Assembly: GCA_016177915.1 (NCBI GenBank)
Contig: JACOUI010000384.1
Span: forward strand, 1 to 43,866
DNA: 43,866 nucleotides
Reading direction: 5' to 3'
Origin: Planctomycetia bacterium
GTDB lineage: Bacteria > Planctomycetota > Planctomycetia > Pirellulales > S012-138
Part shown: positions 42,359 through 43,866 of the stretch, in pieces
Layout of the letters: each line of letters opens with the position of its first letter
How positions within the stretch are numbered: the first letter of the stretch is position 1
Notes under the pieces: generated by a model
Seen by the model: the letters and a program-made list of their open reading frames with translations, nothing else
The model's database searches: none
Told to the model about the DNA's origin: nothing
Position numbers and translations under genes: made by a program

Positions 42359-43866
42359 TCACCGCGTGTCCCAGGGCTGCAACAGCGTCGGCTGGCGGGA
42401 GTAGCGCTTCATCGTCAGCTTCAAACGCCCGCCGCAGCCCGGCTCGAGATGGACCCGCAAAGTTGGGCCGCCAACCGCGACGTCTTGCGAGAGACCGAGT
42501 TTCATGTCGATCGGCTGGTCGAGGGAGGCCCGAACGATCGTGTGCTCCGCATACGCCCCGGCCTGAACAATCACGTCGGCCGGATCGAGCTGGTTGAGGT
42601 TCACGAGCACGAGCGTCGTCGTGGCGTCGTCGAGCCTTTCGACCAAGGCAGCCACGTCCGGCGGCAGCCCGGCCCGGCGCGCCTTGGGGTCGAAGTACCG
42701 CACGCGGCAGTGCAAAGGCGCCCCTTCCTTGCGCGGATGGATGCCGCCCAGCATAAGGTGAATCAGCGACTCGACCGTGCACGGGTTGAGGCGCAAAGGG
42801 TCGTCGGCCAGGCGCGTGTCGGGCGTGGTCGTGTCGGCGCGGATCGCTTGCACCTTGGCGCGGATCGTCGCCAGATCGGCCCGCAGCGTCGAGACCGGGA
42901 ACTCCTGATCCTTGCCAGACAAGAACGCGGTCCAGCCCGTCTGCGGCAGCCGGTCGAAATCCTCCCGGCGCATCGACCAGTACCAGATATCCTCGTTGCG
43001 GGGGCCGTACGGCTCCGGCCTGAAATCGTACCAGCCCTCGTCGCCGTACATGTGCGGGTAGACGAGCTTGCCGTCGACCGTCTTGGCGTTCTTGTTGACG
43101 AGTTCCACCTGCCGCCGCCAGACATCGACGTATTTCTGGTCGCCGGTCAGCAAGAGCGCGTTGCCGAAGCCCGTCATGCCGGCCGCATGGCTGTTGCGGT
43201 GGACCATTCTCCCGGAGACGGGATCGCGGACGGTGAAGCCCCAGCCGTAGACGCCGCCGTACCACTTGCCGCCGGCGGCCGAGCCGATTTGGCCGTCGAG
43301 TCCCACGTTCGTGGGGATGATGCCGCCGTTTTCGTCGATCCGGCCGTGCCAGGCGTCGACGTAATCCAGCAGCCACTTCTTGTACTTCTCCTCGCCGGTG
43401 AGCAGGTAGGCGTTCAGGGCCAGCGACGTGGCCAGCAGATTGAGCGGGTGGTCGCCGACGACGTCGTTGTAGTCCTTAAAATGGTCGAGCATCTCCTGGT
43501 AGTTGCGTTCGCCGTGGCCGGGCTTGAAGCGGTGCTCGACGTCGATCGGGTCGCCGGCCCAATCCAGCGCGGTGGCCTTCCGCAACAGCGGCCCGCGGCT
43601 GCCGTTCATCATGCTGCGGATGATCTTGTGCTTGGGGTCGTAGTTTTTGGCCTGCGGGTCCTCGTCCATGTAGAAGCCGGCGTAGCGGCGGACGCGCTTT
43701 TCGAAGAGGCGGTCGTGCGGGTCGGACAGGCCTTGCAGGTTGAAGACGACCAGCCCCTCGCCGTTGTGGAGCCAGTCGAACGTGACGGGGAACTCCTTGT
43801 AGTACATCCCGTCGCGCGCCATGGGCACGTCCTTGGTTTTGGCGAGGGTGAACTGGCGCAGGTGCC
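42359..43866 (-). CDS. Secreted/glycoside-hydrolase-like alpha/alpha-toroid protein (partial, runs off window)
   Basis: 'NYQEMLDHFKDYNDVVGDHPLNLLATSLALNAYLLTGEEKYKKWLLDYVDAWHGRIDENGGIIPTNVGLDGQIG...'; frame stays open to 43866. Confidence 0.82.
   Translation of the reverse strand, partial: HLRQFTLAKTKDVPMARDGMYYKEFPVTFDWLHNGEGLVVFNLQGLSDPHDRLFEKRVRRYAGFYMDEDPQAKNYDPKHKIIRSMMNGSRGPLLRKATALDWAGDPIDVEHRFKPGHGERNYQEMLDHFKDYNDVVGDHPLNLLATSLALNAYLLTGEEKYKKWLLDYVDAWHGRIDENGGIIPTNVGLDGQIGSAAGGKWYGGVYGWGFTVRDPVSGRMVHRNSHAAGMTGFGNALLLTGDQKYVDVWRRQVELVNKNAKTVDGKLVYPHMYGDEGWYDFRPEPYGPRNEDIWYWSMRREDFDRLPQTGWTAFLSGKDQEFPVSTLRADLATIRAKVQAIRADTTTPDTRLADDPLRLNPCTVESLIHLMLGGIHPRKEGAPLHCRVRYFDPKARRAGLPPDVAALVERLDDATTTLVLVNLNQLDPADVIVQAGAYAEHTIVRASLDQPIDMKLGLSQDVAVGGPTLRVHLEPGCGGRLKLTMKRYSRQPTLLQPWDTR

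Noticed and set aside
40290-43376. 1028-aa minus-strand ORF
   Set aside because: High-GC shadow ORF: antisense to the serine hydrolase gene and in the wrong frame across 42359-43866; Arg/Ala/Pro/Gly-rich composition without domain motifs.
1-43866. CRISPR array, tRNA/rRNA genes, prophage or IS transposase
   Set aside because: None visible: repeats are hairpin-type with irregular spacing, and no ORF resembles Cas, integrase or transposase proteins; a tRNAscan/Infernal run would be needed to exclude small RNAs.

Overview
High-GC bacterial chromosomal window; gene content and style suggest a planctomycete (Pirellulales-like), which is an inference and was not tested. About 40 CDSs are supported. 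Recognisable ones are alaS, thiL, a PQQ-type beta-propeller protein, aroA, DUF420, DUF3592 and DUF2752 membrane proteins, a MacA/MacB-like efflux operon, larC, DUF423, tsaB, a pair of bacterial-PH membrane proteins, an NAD-dependent epimerase, an UxuA-like mannonate dehydratase, a large FtsX-type permease, a lipoprotein/DUF11 envelope gene set, MmcQ/YjbR, a RHH-PIN toxin-antitoxin pair, an MnmE-like GTPase, aroH, a YbhB/PEBP protein, a secreted DnaJ-type zinc-finger protein, a serine hydrolase fusion, and a partial secreted gene at each edge. No rRNA, tRNA, CRISPR array or transposase was seen. The most striking non-coding signal is a dense, heterogeneous set of REP/REPIN-like hairpins. Many carry a GTAG tetranucleotide, several are paired in inverted orientation with compensatory stem changes, and in at least six cases the TAG of the element is the stop codon of the adjacent gene. 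Other items of interest are an EF-hand pair on an efflux adaptor, three tandem paralogous membrane proteins carrying complementary halves of a WD40-like motif, a translationally coupled DUF3592/arrestin-like pair, a TA promoter with an embedded 9-bp operator-like palindrome, and an MnmE-like GTPase without the C-terminal CxGK motif.
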